Shown here piece after piece: positions 38,067 through 47,259 of a stretch of DNA of 64,000 nt. The DNA is from Paenibacillus sp. RC334. Its GTDB lineage: Bacteria; Bacillota; Bacilli; Paenibacillales; Paenibacillaceae. Location of the stretch: contig NZ_CP125370.1 in the NCBI RefSeq assembly GCF_030034735.1, positions 5,503,001 through 5,567,000 on the forward strand. Reading direction: 5' to 3'. Under the pieces are notes generated by a model. That model made no database searches and had not been told where the DNA came from. It saw only the letters and a program-made list of their open reading frames with translations. Numbering within the stretch: the first letter of the stretch is position 1; each line of letters starts with the position of its first letter. The translations under genes were made by a program, and so were the position numbers.

Positions 38067-38122
38067 GCGCGATTTGGATAAATTAATGCGCGATTTGACA
38101 ATGGCTCCCCGGAGCGTAGCAT
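38067..38122 (+). promoter_or_regulatory. Candidate AraC-type operator and GH52 promoter
   Basis: GCGCGATTTG occurs at 38067-38076 and 38088-38097, 21 bases apart (two helical turns) in direct orientation, and the second copy overlaps a -35 element TTGACA (38095-38100). A -10 TAGCAT (38117-38122) follows after 16 bases. This geometry is that of activator half-sites bound by AraC proteins. Confidence 0.6.
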
Positions 38123-38234
38123 GCTAGGCTCTATATGAGATCAAGTGAGTATAGCATATGGCGAATATATGAACATGCTGCAAAATACTTTTGTATATGA
38201 AAGTCACTCTTTATGTTGAAAGGGGTTTCATTAT

Positions 38235-40430
38235 ATGACGAAAAATATATTTTATAACACGCAACACTCACCTATCGGAGCCTTCTCCAGCTTTACGCTC
38301 GGGTTCAAAGGTAATCGGGGTGGACTCGGCCTGGAGCTGGGCAAGCCAGCAGATGAAAATGTATATATCGGGCTGCAATCCAGAGACGGTGAGGTATATG
38401 AGGCGCTTCCCTTTTTTACAGTCGCACAGGACGAAAGCGCCCGATACGATGTGGAGAAAAAGGATAAACGAACGGAGCCGCAGCTCGGTGCCTTTGCCGA
38501 TCAAGACATTACCCGTGAGCTGAAAGCGGGCACGGATACATGGAGTGCTGGAGATTTAACGTTCCGGCTGTATTCTCCTGTCCGTCCGGTGCCGGAGCCG
38601 GGAAAAGCGGATGCGGATGAGCTGCGGGCAGCGCTGGTTCCGGCGGTATTTGCCGAGCTTACGGTCGATAATACGCAGGGAACGGCTGCGCGGAGAGCTT
38701 TTTTCGGCTATCAGGGCAGTGATCCGTACAGTGGCATACGCATTGTAGGAGAAGACCCACGCAGGGACGCTGTGGATTCTCCCCACTCGCAAAGACTCAC
38801 GGGCGTTGGCCAAGGGCGCAGCACAGCTATTGTGACTAATAGCAGCGAAGCGATACCTGCAAGTGGATTTGCAATGGAGAACCTTCTCGGGGAAAGCATG
38901 GACGAGAATTTATCCTTTGGCCTGGGCGTGACGGGTGCGCTCCTCATGGACGTTCCCGCAGGCGAAAAGCGCACGTATTCCTTCGCCATATGCTTCTATC
39001 GCGGCGGTATCGTGACGACAGGCATCGAGGCGACGTATTACTATACTCGTCTATTCAAGGATATTGAAGACGTGGCGAGCTATGCTTTGGAGCATTTTAC
39101 AGACCTGACCGCAGCCTGTATTCAGACTAATCGCTGGATGGAGTCGGTAAGCTTGAGCCCGGATCAGGAATTTATGCTCGCGCAGGCGATTCACAGCTAT
39201 TACGGCAGCACCCAGTTGCTTAGTCAGCAAGCGGATGGAGAACCGATCTGGATTGTGAACGAAGGCGAGTATCGGATGATGAATACGCTCGATCTGACGG
39301 CGGATCAGCTCTACTATGAATTGATTTTGAACCCGTGGACGGTACGCAACGAGCTGGAGTGGTTCGTCAAACGGTACAGCTACCGGGATGAGGTACGGTT
39401 TCCGGCAGACGAACAAACCTATCCGGGCGGCATCACGTTTACGCATGATATGGGCGTGGCAAATGTGTTCTCCCGTCCGGGGTACTCCTGTTATGAGCTG
39501 GCAGGGATTGACGGTTGCTTCTCTTATATGAGCCACGAAGAGCTGGTGAACTGGCTATGCTGCGCCACAGTGTATATCGAACAGACACAGGACCAGGCGT
39601 TTACGACGCGTATGCTGCCTATCTTGCGTGAATGCTTTGATAGTATGCTACAGCGGGATCATCCAGACCCGGCACAACGAAACGGCTTAATGGGCTTGGA
39701 TAGCTCCAGAACCCTTGGAGGCACAGAAATTACAACCTACGATAGTCTGGACGTATCGCTGGGCCAGTCCCGCAACAATATTTATTTGGGCAGCAAATGC
39801 TGGGCGGTATATGTTGCGCTGGAAAAGCTATTTGCCTCAGAAGGGCTTGCTTCCCTTTCACGGGAAGCAGGCTTACAGGCAGACAAATGCGCAGCAGCGA
39901 TCACGGCGCAGATGACAGACAAGGGCTATATTCCTGCCGTCATTCAGGAGGGCAATGATTCACAGATTGTCCCTGCGATTGAGGGGCTGATCTTCCCTTA
40001 CTTCACAGGCTGCGAAGAGGCACTTCAACTCAATGGGCGATTTGGCGGATATATCCAAGCGCTGCGACGCCATTTGGAAACGGTGCTGGCACCGGGAGTT
40101 TGCCTGTTCAAAGATGGAGGCTGGAAGCTGTCATCAACCAGTAACAACTCCTGGCTGAGTAAAATCTATCTGTCGCAGTTTATTGCCCGTGAGCTGCTGG
40201 AGCTGCCTTGGGAGGAAGCAGGGCAGGCCGCAGATGCTGCCCATGTCTCATGGCTCCTGCACCCTGAGGAATCCTATTGGTGCTGGAGCGACCAAATGCT
40301 CTCCGGTATTGCCCACGGCAGCAAATATTATCCGCGCGGAGTTACCGCTATTTTGTGGCTGTATGAAGGCAAGGGCAACCGTCTGGTTCTTCCCCGGCAC
40401 ATGAGTCTGGATCAGGAGCAGCATGCCTGA
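38235..40430 (+). CDS. GH52 beta-xylosidase
   Basis: A 731-residue intracellular glycoside hydrolase; no signal peptide. The N-terminus (IFYNTQHSPIGAFSSFTLGF) and length match family GH52, a small family of retaining beta-xylosidases known from Geobacillus and Paenibacillus. The putative nucleophile Glu is in IVNEGEYRMMNT and the putative acid/base Asp in ITTYDSLDVSLGQ. It cleaves xylose from xylo-oligosaccharides. AAGGGG lies ten bases upstream of the ATG. The GH67 gene follows after 36 bases, probably in one operon. Confidence 0.93.
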   Translation: MTKNIFYNTQHSPIGAFSSFTLGFKGNRGGLGLELGKPADENVYIGLQSRDGEVYEALPFFTVAQDESARYDVEKKDKRTEPQLGAFADQDITRELKAGTDTWSAGDLTFRLYSPVRPVPEPGKADADELRAALVPAVFAELTVDNTQGTAARRAFFGYQGSDPYSGIRIVGEDPRRDAVDSPHSQRLTGVGQGRSTAIVTNSSEAIPASGFAMENLLGESMDENLSFGLGVTGALLMDVPAGEKRTYSFAICFYRGGIVTTGIEATYYYTRLFKDIEDVASYALEHFTDLTAACIQTNRWMESVSLSPDQEFMLAQAIHSYYGSTQLLSQQADGEPIWIVNEGEYRMMNTLDLTADQLYYELILNPWTVRNELEWFVKRYSYRDEVRFPADEQTYPGGITFTHDMGVANVFSRPGYSCYELAGIDGCFSYMSHEELVNWLCCATVYIEQTQDQAFTTRMLPILRECFDSMLQRDHPDPAQRNGLMGLDSSRTLGGTEITTYDSLDVSLGQSRNNIYLGSKCWAVYVALEKLFASEGLASLSREAGLQADKCAAAITAQMTDKGYIPAVIQEGNDSQIVPAIEGLIFPYFTGCEEALQLNGRFGGYIQALRRHLETVLAPGVCLFKDGGWKLSSTSNNSWLSKIYLSQFIARELLELPWEEAGQAADAAHVSWLLHPEESYWCWSDQMLSGIAHGSKYYPRGVTAILWLYEGKGNRLVLPRHMSLDQEQHA

Positions 40431-40466
40431 CACTAACCTTCACCTGCCCAAAAGGAGGCCCCAAAT

Positions 40467-42668
40467 ATGAGCAAGCGCAGGGATATGCAAAAAGAGAGCG
40501 GCTATGACGCTTGGCTGCATTATCACCGCAATCGCAAGGTGGAGGATTTGCCCGCTTGGTGCAGAGTCATCGTGGTTCAAGAGGCAGATGAAGTGCTTCA
40601 CACGGCTGCGAGTGAGCTTCAGCACGGATTGACCTCCATGTTCGGACAGCAGCCGAAGATTAGTACCGTTCCTGTGAATGCGCCATTCATTGTGCTAGGT
40701 ACGTTCGGAGGGCACCCGTTGGCGGCAGAACGATTTAGCGCAGAAGAACAGGCAGATGTGAGCGCAGAAGGCTACCGAATTCGTGGGATAGGGATTCCGC
40801 ACCCGGCACATTCAGCTTCGTATGACTACGATGATGATGACATAAAGAGAGCGTACGTCACGATCGCCGGGCAGACCACCAAAGGCGTATTATACGGGGT
40901 TTTTCATCTGCTGCGCTACCTGCAAGGAGGACTGGATGGTGAGCTGAAGCCCGTCACCGAATCCTTGCACGCCCCCCTTCTGGATGTGTTATCCAATCCG
41001 GCTAATCCCATCCGCATGATCAACCACTGGGATAACATGGACGGTAGTGTGGAACGCGGATATGCGGGAACATCCATTTTTTTCGAAAATAATGCCTTTA
41101 CTACAAATATGGACCGCCTTCGAGACTATGCCCGTCTACTTGCCTCTGTTGGCATTCAGGCGCTGTCCATTAACAATGTGAATGTCCATCACGTAGAAAC
41201 AGAGCTGATTACAGACACATTTCTACCAGATGTGGCCAAAGTGGCTGCGGTGTTTCGCGCCTATGGCATCCAAATCTATTTGAGCATTAATTATGCCAGC
41301 CCTATTCAGCTCGGCGGGTTAACCACCGCGGATCCTCTGGACCCTGGCGTAGCTGAATGGTGGCAGGCCAAAGCCCGGGAAGTTTACGCCGCCGTTCCTG
41401 ATCTGGGCGGCTTCGTGGTAAAAGCCGATTCCGAGAATCGGCCCGGGCCGTTCAGCTACGGGCGTCATCACGCCAATGGAGCCAATATGCTGGCAGATGC
41501 GTTGCGGCCCTGCGGCGGACGGGTGATTTGGCGTTGCTTTGTCTATGACTGCAAGCAGGACTGGCGTGACCGCAAGACGGATCGGGCTCGCGCGGCCTTT
41601 GACCATTTTAAACCACTGGATGGGCTGTTTCGGGAAAATGTCATTTTACAGATTAAAAATGGTCCCATGGATTTTCAGGTGCGGGAGCCTGTCTCCCCCC
41701 TGTTTGGCGCGCTGGAAGCTACCCAGGTATTGCTGGAATTCCAGATTGCACAAGAATACACGGGACAGCAGCGGCATCTGTGTTACCTTGTTCCGCAATG
41801 GAAGGAGGTACTGGATTTTGACACCTACGCACAGGGAAAAGGCTCCACCATCAAGCGCATCGTGAACGGCGCTCTGCATAGCAAGAGCGATTCTGCTTCT
41901 CCTTCCTCCACCAAACACACCAACTATGGGATCGCAGCTGTATCCAATATTGGAGCGGACACCAATTGGACCGGACATCTGCTCGCCCAGTCCAATCTTT
42001 ATGGCTACGGTCGGTTGGCATGGGACCCGGAGCTATCCGCAGACGAAATCACTGATGAGTGGGTTCGGCTGACGTTTGGCGGACAAGGAAAGAGTGACAG
42101 CGGTACAGATTTCATTCCTGCTATTAAGCAAATGCTGCTCGATTCATGGAATATCTACGAGTCCTACACCGCCCCGCTTGGGGTCGGCTGGATGGTCAGC
42201 CCCGGTCACCACTATGGGCCAGATGTAGACGGCTACGAATATTCGATGTGGGGCACCTATCATTTTGCTGATTGCCGTGGCATCGGGGTGGATCGCACGA
42301 CCGCAACTGGAACGGGGTATGCAGGACAATATTTTTCTCCCCATGCCAATATCTACGAATCTACTGAAACCTGCCCGGATGAGCTGCTATTATTCTTTCA
42401 TCATGTTCCTTATACGCACGCGCTCCACTCTGGTCAAACCGTCATTCAACACATTTATGATACACATTTTGATGGTGCAGAACGTGCGGTCGGCCTCAGA
42501 GACACATGGATTAGTCTGCGGGATCATCTGGATGAAGCGATCTATGAACAGGTACTGGAGCGGCTGGAGCATCAGGCTGAGCACGCCAGGGAATGGCGGG
42601 ATCGGATCAATACGTATTTTTACCGAAAAAGCGGCATTGCTGACCAGAAGAATCGCCCTATTTATTAA
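40467..42668 (+). CDS. aguA: GH67 alpha-glucuronidase
   Basis: A 733-residue intracellular enzyme that removes 4-O-methyl-glucuronic acid from aldouronic acids of xylan. The acid/base Glu is in [10 protein letters not shown] and the acidic residues of the inverting mechanism in [11 protein letters not shown] and [13 protein letters not shown]. The order N-terminal GH67N, catalytic barrel and C-terminal helical domain is complete. AAAAGGAGG precedes the ATG. Together with GH52 it finishes breakdown of imported glucuronoxylan fragments; released glucuronate can feed the UxuA/UxuB pathway at 5-7 kb. Confidence 0.95.
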   Translation: MSKRRDMQKESGYDAWLHYHRNRKVEDLPAWCRVIVVQEADEVLHTAASELQHGLTSMFGQQPKISTVPVNAPFIVLGTFGGHPLAAERFSAEEQADVSAEGYRIRGIGIPHPAHSASYDYDDDDIKRAYVTIAGQTTKGVLYGVFHLLRYLQGGLDGELKPVTESLHAPLLDVLSNPANPIRMINHWDNMDGSVERGYAGTSIFFENNAFTTNMDRLRDYARLLASVGIQALSINNVNVHHVETELITDTFLPDVAKVAAVFRAYGIQIYLSINYASPIQLGGLTTADPLDPGVAEWWQAKAREVYAAVPDLGGFVVKADSENRPGPFSYGRHHANGANMLADALRPCGGRVIWRCFVYDCKQDWRDRKTDRARAAFDHFKPLDGLFRENVILQIKNGPMDFQVREPVSPLFGALEATQVLLEFQIAQEYTGQQRHLCYLVPQWKEVLDFDTYAQGKGSTIKRIVNGALHSKSDSASPSSTKHTNYGIAAVSNIGADTNWTGHLLAQSNLYGYGRLAWDPELSADEITDEWVRLTFGGQGKSDSGTDFIPAIKQMLLDSWNIYESYTAPLGVGWMVSPGHHYGPDVDGYEYSMWGTYHFADCRGIGVDRTTATGTGYAGQYFSPHANIYESTETCPDELLLFFHHVPYTHALHSGQTVIQHIYDTHFDGAERAVGLRDTWISLRDHLDEAIYEQVLERLEHQAEHAREWRDRINTYFYRKSGIADQKNRPIY

Positions 42669-42934
42669 GCCTGGATTTTGAAAAATCCTCAAGCAGTAAT
42701 AACCCTTGCAATACTTTCATACAGGCTGGAACAAAGCTTCTATACGTCTAGGTTCTCTTTCCCCTATGCTGGCATTGGCTATCCGCACATTACTAAAAGG
42801 CATGCGTCTTACTCAGACCTATGCCTTATTTTTTTGCCTGAACTCATATTAAGGACACGGTTGCTAACTCAAAATGTCATATTTCTCCACCCCGAGTGTG
42901 CAATAAATTCTTCTTTTTGTGCAACCGCTTGCTT

Positions 42935-42959
42935 TATAATCATTTTGTAAACGTTTACA
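42935..42959 (+). promoter_or_regulatory. Promoter and perfect cre site of the amylase gene
   Basis: A -10 TATAAT (42935-42940) is followed six bases later by TGTAAACGTTTACA (42946-42959), a perfect palindrome that fits the cre consensus at every position. CcpA bound there would overlap the transcription start and repress the gene on good sugars. No convincing -35 element was seen. The rest of the 42669-43002 gap has no gene. Confidence 0.85.
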
Positions 42960-43002
42960 GAATGTTATCGAAATAGACTATGCTTTGGGGAGGATGATCG
43001 GT

Positions 43003-46000
43003 TTGACCTTGTATCGAAGTCTATGGAACAAAGGGTGCCTGATTCTGCTAAGCCTTGTGCTATCTCTGACCGCCTTCATTGGCTCACCCTCCAATACGGC
43101 AAGCGCTGCGGTTGCTGACGATTTTCAGGCTTCCGTCATGGGGCCGCTGGCGAAAATCAATGACTGGGGCGCATTCAAAAAGCAACTGCAAACGCTGAAA
43201 AGCAATGGCGTGTATGCCCTCACCACCGACGTCTGGTGGGGTTATGTGGAGAGTGCAGGAGATAACCAGTTCGATTGGAGCTACTACAAGACCTATGCAG
43301 ATGCGGTTAAAGAAGTGGGCCTGAAGTGGGTTCCCATCATCTCTACGCATAAGTGCGGTGGAAATGTAGGTGACGACTGCAGCATCCCGCTGCCAAGCTG
43401 GCTGTCTAGCAAGGGCAGTGCAGATGAAATGCAGTTCAAGAACGAAAACAGCTATGTCAATAATGAAGCCCTTTCGCCGCTATGGAGCGGGGTCGGCAAG
43501 CAATATGATGAGTTGTATGCCTCGTTTGCTGAAAATTTTGCCGGGTACAAAAGCATCATTCCCAAAATTTATTTAAGCGGTGGCCCTTCCGGTGAATTGC
43601 GATACCCGTCCTACTATCCGGCGGCAGGATGGAGCTACCCGGCACGTGGCAAGTTCCAGGCCTATACCGAAACAGCCAAAAATGCATTCCGCACGGCCAT
43701 GAATGAAAAGTATGGATCATTGGACAAGATTAATGCGGCTTGGGGTACCAAGCTAAGCAGCCTTAGCCAAATCAATCCGCCGACTGACGGGGACGGATTT
43801 TACACGAACGGCGGGTATACTTCCACCTATGGGAAGGATTTCTTGTCGTGGTACCAAAGCGTGCTTGAAAATCATCTGGGGTTCATCGGAGCAGCTGCCC
43901 ACAAAAACTTCGATTCTGTGTTCGGTGTCCGTATCGGAGCCAAGATTTCCGGCCTGCACTGGCAGATGAACAACCCTGCCATGCCTCACAGCACGGAGCA
44001 TGCAGGTGGATATTATGATTACAATCGTATTATTCAAAAGTTCAAGGATGCCGATCTGGATCTAACCTTTACTGCACTGGAGATGAACGACAGTGGCACA
44101 GCACCTAATTATTCCTTGCCGTCCACACTGGTAGATACCGTCTCCTCGATCGCGAATGCCAAGGGCGTTCGCCTGAATGGTGAAAATGCGCTCCCAACGG
44201 GTGGCAGCAGATTCCAGAAAATTGAAGAGAAAATCACAAAGTTTGGTTATCACGGCTTTACGCTATTGCGCATCAACAATCTCGTCAACAACGACGGCTC
44301 ACCAACCGGTGAACTGGATGGATTCAAACAGTATATTATCAGCAAGGCCAAGCCAGGCGATAACGGCGGCGGTACAGGCAACCAAGTAACTGTATACTAC
44401 AAAAAAGGCTTCAACTCGCCTTACATTCACTACCGCCCGGCTGGCGGAAGCTGGACGGCTGCACCTGGCGTGAAAATGCAGGATGCCGAAATTAGCGGCT
44501 ATGCTAAAATCACTGTCGATATCGGCTCTGCCTCCCAATTAGAGGTTGCCTTTAATGATGGCAATAACAACTGGGACAGCAACAACACCAAAAACTACCT
44601 TTTCAGCACGGGGACTTCTACCTACACTCCAGGCGACAGCGGCAAAGCAGGAGCCGTCACATCAGGTGCTCCATCCGGTACCAATCCCGGAGAAGGCGGC
44701 GGTACAACCAACAAGGTAACTATATACTACAAAAAAGGCTTCAATTCGCCTTACATTCACTACCGCCCGGCAGGCGGGAATTGGACTGCCGTGCCTGGTG
44801 TGAAAATGCAGGATGCCGAGATTAGCGGCTATGCTAAAATTACTGTCGATATCGGTTCTGCCTCCCAATTGGAAGCCGCTTTTAATGACGGTAATAACAA
44901 CTGGGATAGCAACAACACCAAAAACTACTTCTTCACCACAGGTACTTCTACCTACACGCCCGGCTCTAACGGAGCCGCAGGATCTATCCAAACGGGGTCG
45001 CCTTCGGGCGGCTCCACTCCCACCGAACCGAGTAATCCCCCCAATCCATCTCCCCTTGGTACAGACTGGAGCAAGCAGAGCATTTACTTTATCATGACAG
45101 ACCGATTCAGCAACGGGGATACATCGAACGATAATTACGGTGGCTTCAATTCCAACAACAGCGACCAGCGCAAATGGCATGGCGGCGATTTTCAAGGCAT
45201 TATCAACCAGCTCGACTACATTCAAAATATGGGCTTTACCGCCATCTGGATTACTCCGGTAACGATGCAAAAGAGCGAATTCGCTTACCACGGCTATCAT
45301 ACGTATGATTTTTATGCGGTAGATGGACATCTTGGAACAATGGACAAATTCAAAGAGCTGGTCCGTAAAGCACACGACAAAAATATGGCTGTTATGCTGG
45401 ACGTAGTCCCCAATCACACGGGCGATTTTCAACCAGGGAACGGCTTCGCCAAGGCTCCTTTTGACAAAGCAGACTGGTATCATCACAACGGCGACATCAC
45501 AGGGGCAGACTACAGCTCCAACAACCAATCGAAAATCGAAAACGGTGACGTGGCCGGATTGGATGACCTGAATCAGGACAACCCCGCAACAGCGAACGAG
45601 CTTAAAAACTGGATCAAATGGTTGTTGAACGAGTCAGGAGTCGACGGACTGCGGGTGGACACTGCCAAGCATGTACCCAAAGGCTTCTTAAAGGATTTTG
45701 ACGAAGCAGCCAATACCTTCACCATCGGTGAGATTTTTAGTGGCGATCCCGCTTATGTGGGGGATTACACCCGATATCTCGATGCCGCACTGGATTTTCC
45801 AATGTATTATACGATCAAGGATGTGTTTGGACGCGATCAATCCATGACCAAAATCAAGGAACGCTACTCGGATGATCGTCACTATCGCGATACCCAGACC
45901 AACGGCGTATTTATCGACAATCATGATGTGAAACGTTTCCTCAACGAGGCCTCCGGCAAGCCTGGTGCCAGCTCTGACAAATGGCCGCAGCTCAAGGCCG

Positions 46001-46428
46001 CCTTGGGTTTTACTTTGACATCGCGCGGGATTCCAATTATCTATCAAGGCACCGAGCAAGGATTTAATGGCGGAGATGATCCTGCCAACCGGGAAAACGC
46101 CGTTTTTAACGCCAATCATGAGCTGTACCAGTACATTGCCAAGCTGAACCGTGTGCGCAACAGCCACCCTGCCCTGCAAAACGGCAATCAAAAGGAAAAA
46201 TGGGCAGATGACTCCTTTTACAGCTTCCAGCGCTCTAAAAACGGCGACGAGGCCATCGTACTCATCAACAACTCGTGGAACAGCCAAACCCGCACGATCG
46301 GCAACTTTGACAACCTGTCCAACGGCACCCGTCTGACCAACCAATTAAGCAACGACTCCATTCAGATCAACAACGGTTCGATCACCGTGACTCTCGCTCC
46401 GAAGGAGATTAAAATTTTCACCAAATAA
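43003..46428 (+). CDS. Secreted bifunctional beta-amylase / alpha-amylase
   Basis: A 1,141-residue secreted polyprotein. The TTG at 43003 lies nine bases after GGGGAGG and gives the signal peptide TLYRSLWNKGCLILLSLVLS... ending near TASA. Domain order: GH14 beta-amylase (about residues 35-450; catalytic Glu in GGPSGELRYPS and in GVRLNGENALP), two CBM25 starch-binding modules (about 460-545 and 570-655), a Pro/Ser/Thr-rich linker, and a GH13 alpha-amylase (about 685-1141; Asp in GLRVDTAKH, Glu in TIGEIFSGD, Asp in FIDNHDVKRF). This is the P. polymyxa-type precursor, known to be cut outside the cell into separate beta- and alpha-amylases. Confidence 0.96.
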   Translation: MTLYRSLWNKGCLILLSLVLSLTAFIGSPSNTASAAVADDFQASVMGPLAKINDWGAFKKQLQTLKSNGVYALTTDVWWGYVESAGDNQFDWSYYKTYADAVKEVGLKWVPIISTHKCGGNVGDDCSIPLPSWLSSKGSADEMQFKNENSYVNNEALSPLWSGVGKQYDELYASFAENFAGYKSIIPKIYLSGGPSGELRYPSYYPAAGWSYPARGKFQAYTETAKNAFRTAMNEKYGSLDKINAAWGTKLSSLSQINPPTDGDGFYTNGGYTSTYGKDFLSWYQSVLENHLGFIGAAAHKNFDSVFGVRIGAKISGLHWQMNNPAMPHSTEHAGGYYDYNRIIQKFKDADLDLTFTALEMNDSGTAPNYSLPSTLVDTVSSIANAKGVRLNGENALPTGGSRFQKIEEKITKFGYHGFTLLRINNLVNNDGSPTGELDGFKQYIISKAKPGDNGGGTGNQVTVYYKKGFNSPYIHYRPAGGSWTAAPGVKMQDAEISGYAKITVDIGSASQLEVAFNDGNNNWDSNNTKNYLFSTGTSTYTPGDSGKAGAVTSGAPSGTNPGEGGGTTNKVTIYYKKGFNSPYIHYRPAGGNWTAVPGVKMQDAEISGYAKITVDIGSASQLEAAFNDGNNNWDSNNTKNYFFTTGTSTYTPGSNGAAGSIQTGSPSGGSTPTEPSNPPNPSPLGTDWSKQSIYFIMTDRFSNGDTSNDNYGGFNSNNSDQRKWHGGDFQGIINQLDYIQNMGFTAIWITPVTMQKSEFAYHGYHTYDFYAVDGHLGTMDKFKELVRKAHDKNMAVMLDVVPNHTGDFQPGNGFAKAPFDKADWYHHNGDITGADYSSNNQSKIENGDVAGLDDLNQDNPATANELKNWIKWLLNESGVDGLRVDTAKHVPKGFLKDFDEAANTFTIGEIFSGDPAYVGDYTRYLDAALDFPMYYTIKDVFGRDQSMTKIKERYSDDRHYRDTQTNGVFIDNHDVKRFLNEASGKPGASSDKWPQLKAALGFTLTSRGIPIIYQGTEQGFNGGDDPANRENAVFNANHELYQYIAKLNRVRNSHPALQNGNQKEKWADDSFYSFQRSKNGDEAIVLINNSWNSQTRTIGNFDNLSNGTRLTNQLSNDSIQINNGSITVTLAPKEIKIFTK
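44386..44962 (+). repeat. Tandem CBM25-coding repeat
   Basis: Two near-identical copies, 44386-44632 and 44716-44962, exactly 330 bases apart. They encode the two starch-binding modules (shared phrases YYKKGFNSPYIHYRPAGG and MQDAEISGYAKITVDIGSAS). The high DNA identity points to a recent duplication or ongoing gene conversion. Confidence 0.93.
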
Positions 46429-46441
46429 CCGCCGCATTTGG

Positions 46442-46621
46442 TTACATCGATTATTCAAATGTGCTAAAATAAATGATAGAAGGATATACTAAAAAAGAGC
46501 AAGGATGCTGGTAACATCCCTACTCTTGGCAACAGCCGCTTTGAAGAGCGGTCGGCTGAACAGGGCTAGCTCTATTAGAAATAGACCGTTTTTCCTTGTC
46601 CAGGGCGGTCTATTCCTTTTT
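46442..46621 (+). ncRNA. Candidate antisense antitoxin RNA of a type I toxin module
   Basis: A promoter TTACAT-N17-TAAAAT (46442-46447 and 46465-46470, with extended TGC before the -10) would start a + strand RNA near 46477. It would end at the hairpin AATAGACCG/CGGTCTATT (46580-46588 and 46606-46614) followed by CCTTTTT. The RNA of about 140 bases is complementary to the 3' end of the toxin mRNA, as in TxpA/RatA. The RNA itself is predicted only. Confidence 0.55.
46491..46527 (-). terminator. Terminator of the toxin mRNA
   Basis: On the minus strand AAGAG..GGATG pairs with CATCC..GCTCTT, followed by six T (46496-46491). It lies about 85-120 bases past the toxin stop, leaving a long 3' tail that overlaps the antisense RNA. 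Confidence 0.6.
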
Positions 46622-46723
46622 GTTTTGGTTCAACGCAATAACAATCGTAACGATTAATCCGATCAACGCTACTAATAGCGTGCCGAACATCATCATTAAT
46701 GTCAGAGCATCTTTAACCTCCAC
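46610..46723 (-). CDS. Type I toxin, holin-like peptide (Hol_Tox family)
   Basis: A 37-residue hydrophobic peptide from a GTG start at 46723: MEVKDALTLMMMFGTLL... with one transmembrane helix and a charged NQNKKE tail. This is the pattern of 'putative holin-like toxins' found across Bacillus and Paenibacillus, related to TxpA/BsrG peptides that damage the membrane. The ribosome binding site GGGAGG is about eight bases upstream and lies in a short stem (CTCCC-GGAA-GGGAG, 46733-46746) that may hide it. The in-frame ATG at 46729 is too close to the site. Confidence 0.8.
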   Translation of the reverse strand: MEVKDALTLMMMFGTLLVALIGLIVTIVIALNQNKKE

Positions 46724-46787
46724 AGGCATCACCTCCCTTCCGGGAGACTTAGCCGACCGCCACCTAAGCCATTCTGTTGTTAATAGA

Positions 46788-46796
46788 ATTATAGCA
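46788..46796 (-). promoter_or_regulatory. Extended -10 promoter of the toxin gene
   Basis: On the minus strand TGCTATAAT (46796-46788) is a perfect extended -10. A recognisable -35 is missing. Transcription would start near 46781, about 58 bases before the GTG start. Confidence 0.6.
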
Positions 46797-46911
46797 CGTA
46801 AAAACGTCCTTCGGCGACTGTATTTTACAGTTGACTCTACTAACCTCAGACGATCATTCATCATCTTCCTTCTCATACATACTCTACTTCTTCTCTAATG
46901 GATAACCTATA

Positions 46912-47119
46912 AAACAAAACAGGGCACCTGCAACGAAGCGTACACTTCGTTGCAGGTGCCCTGTTTATATATAAACAACGTGGGATTACTTAGGCCTCAG
47001 TAGCCACGTTGATATTGTTCAGGAACAGAAGAACGGAAAGAGATTCCCCAGCCGAGGTATCTCCGTATTTTGCGTTATGTAGCCATGATATATGTTGTAT
47101 GTCGCAGATATATTGTACA
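46912..47119 (-). ncRNA. Candidate structured small RNA
   Basis: Nothing coding lies in 46797-47216. On the minus strand TTGCAA-N17-GATAAT (47154-47149 and 47131-47126) could start an RNA near 47119. It would contain a hairpin built on CGGAGATACC/GGGGAATCTC, a CAACGTGG/CCACGTTG hairpin (47010-46976), and end in a perfect 22-base-pair terminator stem. No family recognised. Existence of the RNA is inferred from promoter, structure and terminator only. Confidence 0.35.
46917..46966 (-). terminator. Perfect 22-bp terminator hairpin
   Basis: 46917-46938 and 46945-46966 are perfectly complementary (AAACAGGGCACCTGC...), with a six-base loop. On the minus strand it is followed by TTGTTTT, on the + strand by an AT-rich tract. 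It belongs to no annotated gene, since the binding-protein gene to the right has its own terminator. Confidence 0.8.
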
Positions 47120-47216
47120 CAATCTATTATCCACAACTTAATAACTTTTTGCAAGTATATATTTAAATAATATTAGATATTTTTTTGTTCAGATAAGTTA
47201 AACTCAAAAACTATAC

Positions 47217-47243
47217 AAAAAAAAGACGCCCTTACGGACGCCT
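47217..47243 (-). terminator. Terminator of the sugar-binding protein gene
   Basis: On the minus strand AGGCGTCC pairs with GGGCGTCT (two wobble pairs, GTAA loop), followed by eight T. It lies about 17 bases past the stop at 47260. Confidence 0.75.
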
Positions 47244-47259
47244 TAGCGCGAAACCAGTT

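Noticed and set aside
44662..45528. A 288-codon minus-strand open frame inside the amylase gene
   Set aside because: It is antisense to the CBM25 and GH13 regions, which are conserved in the other frame; it has no start signal.
47221..47246. GACGCC direct repeat after the binding-protein gene as a regulatory site
   Set aside because: The sequence is better explained as the wobble-paired stem of a terminator followed by eight T on the minus strand.
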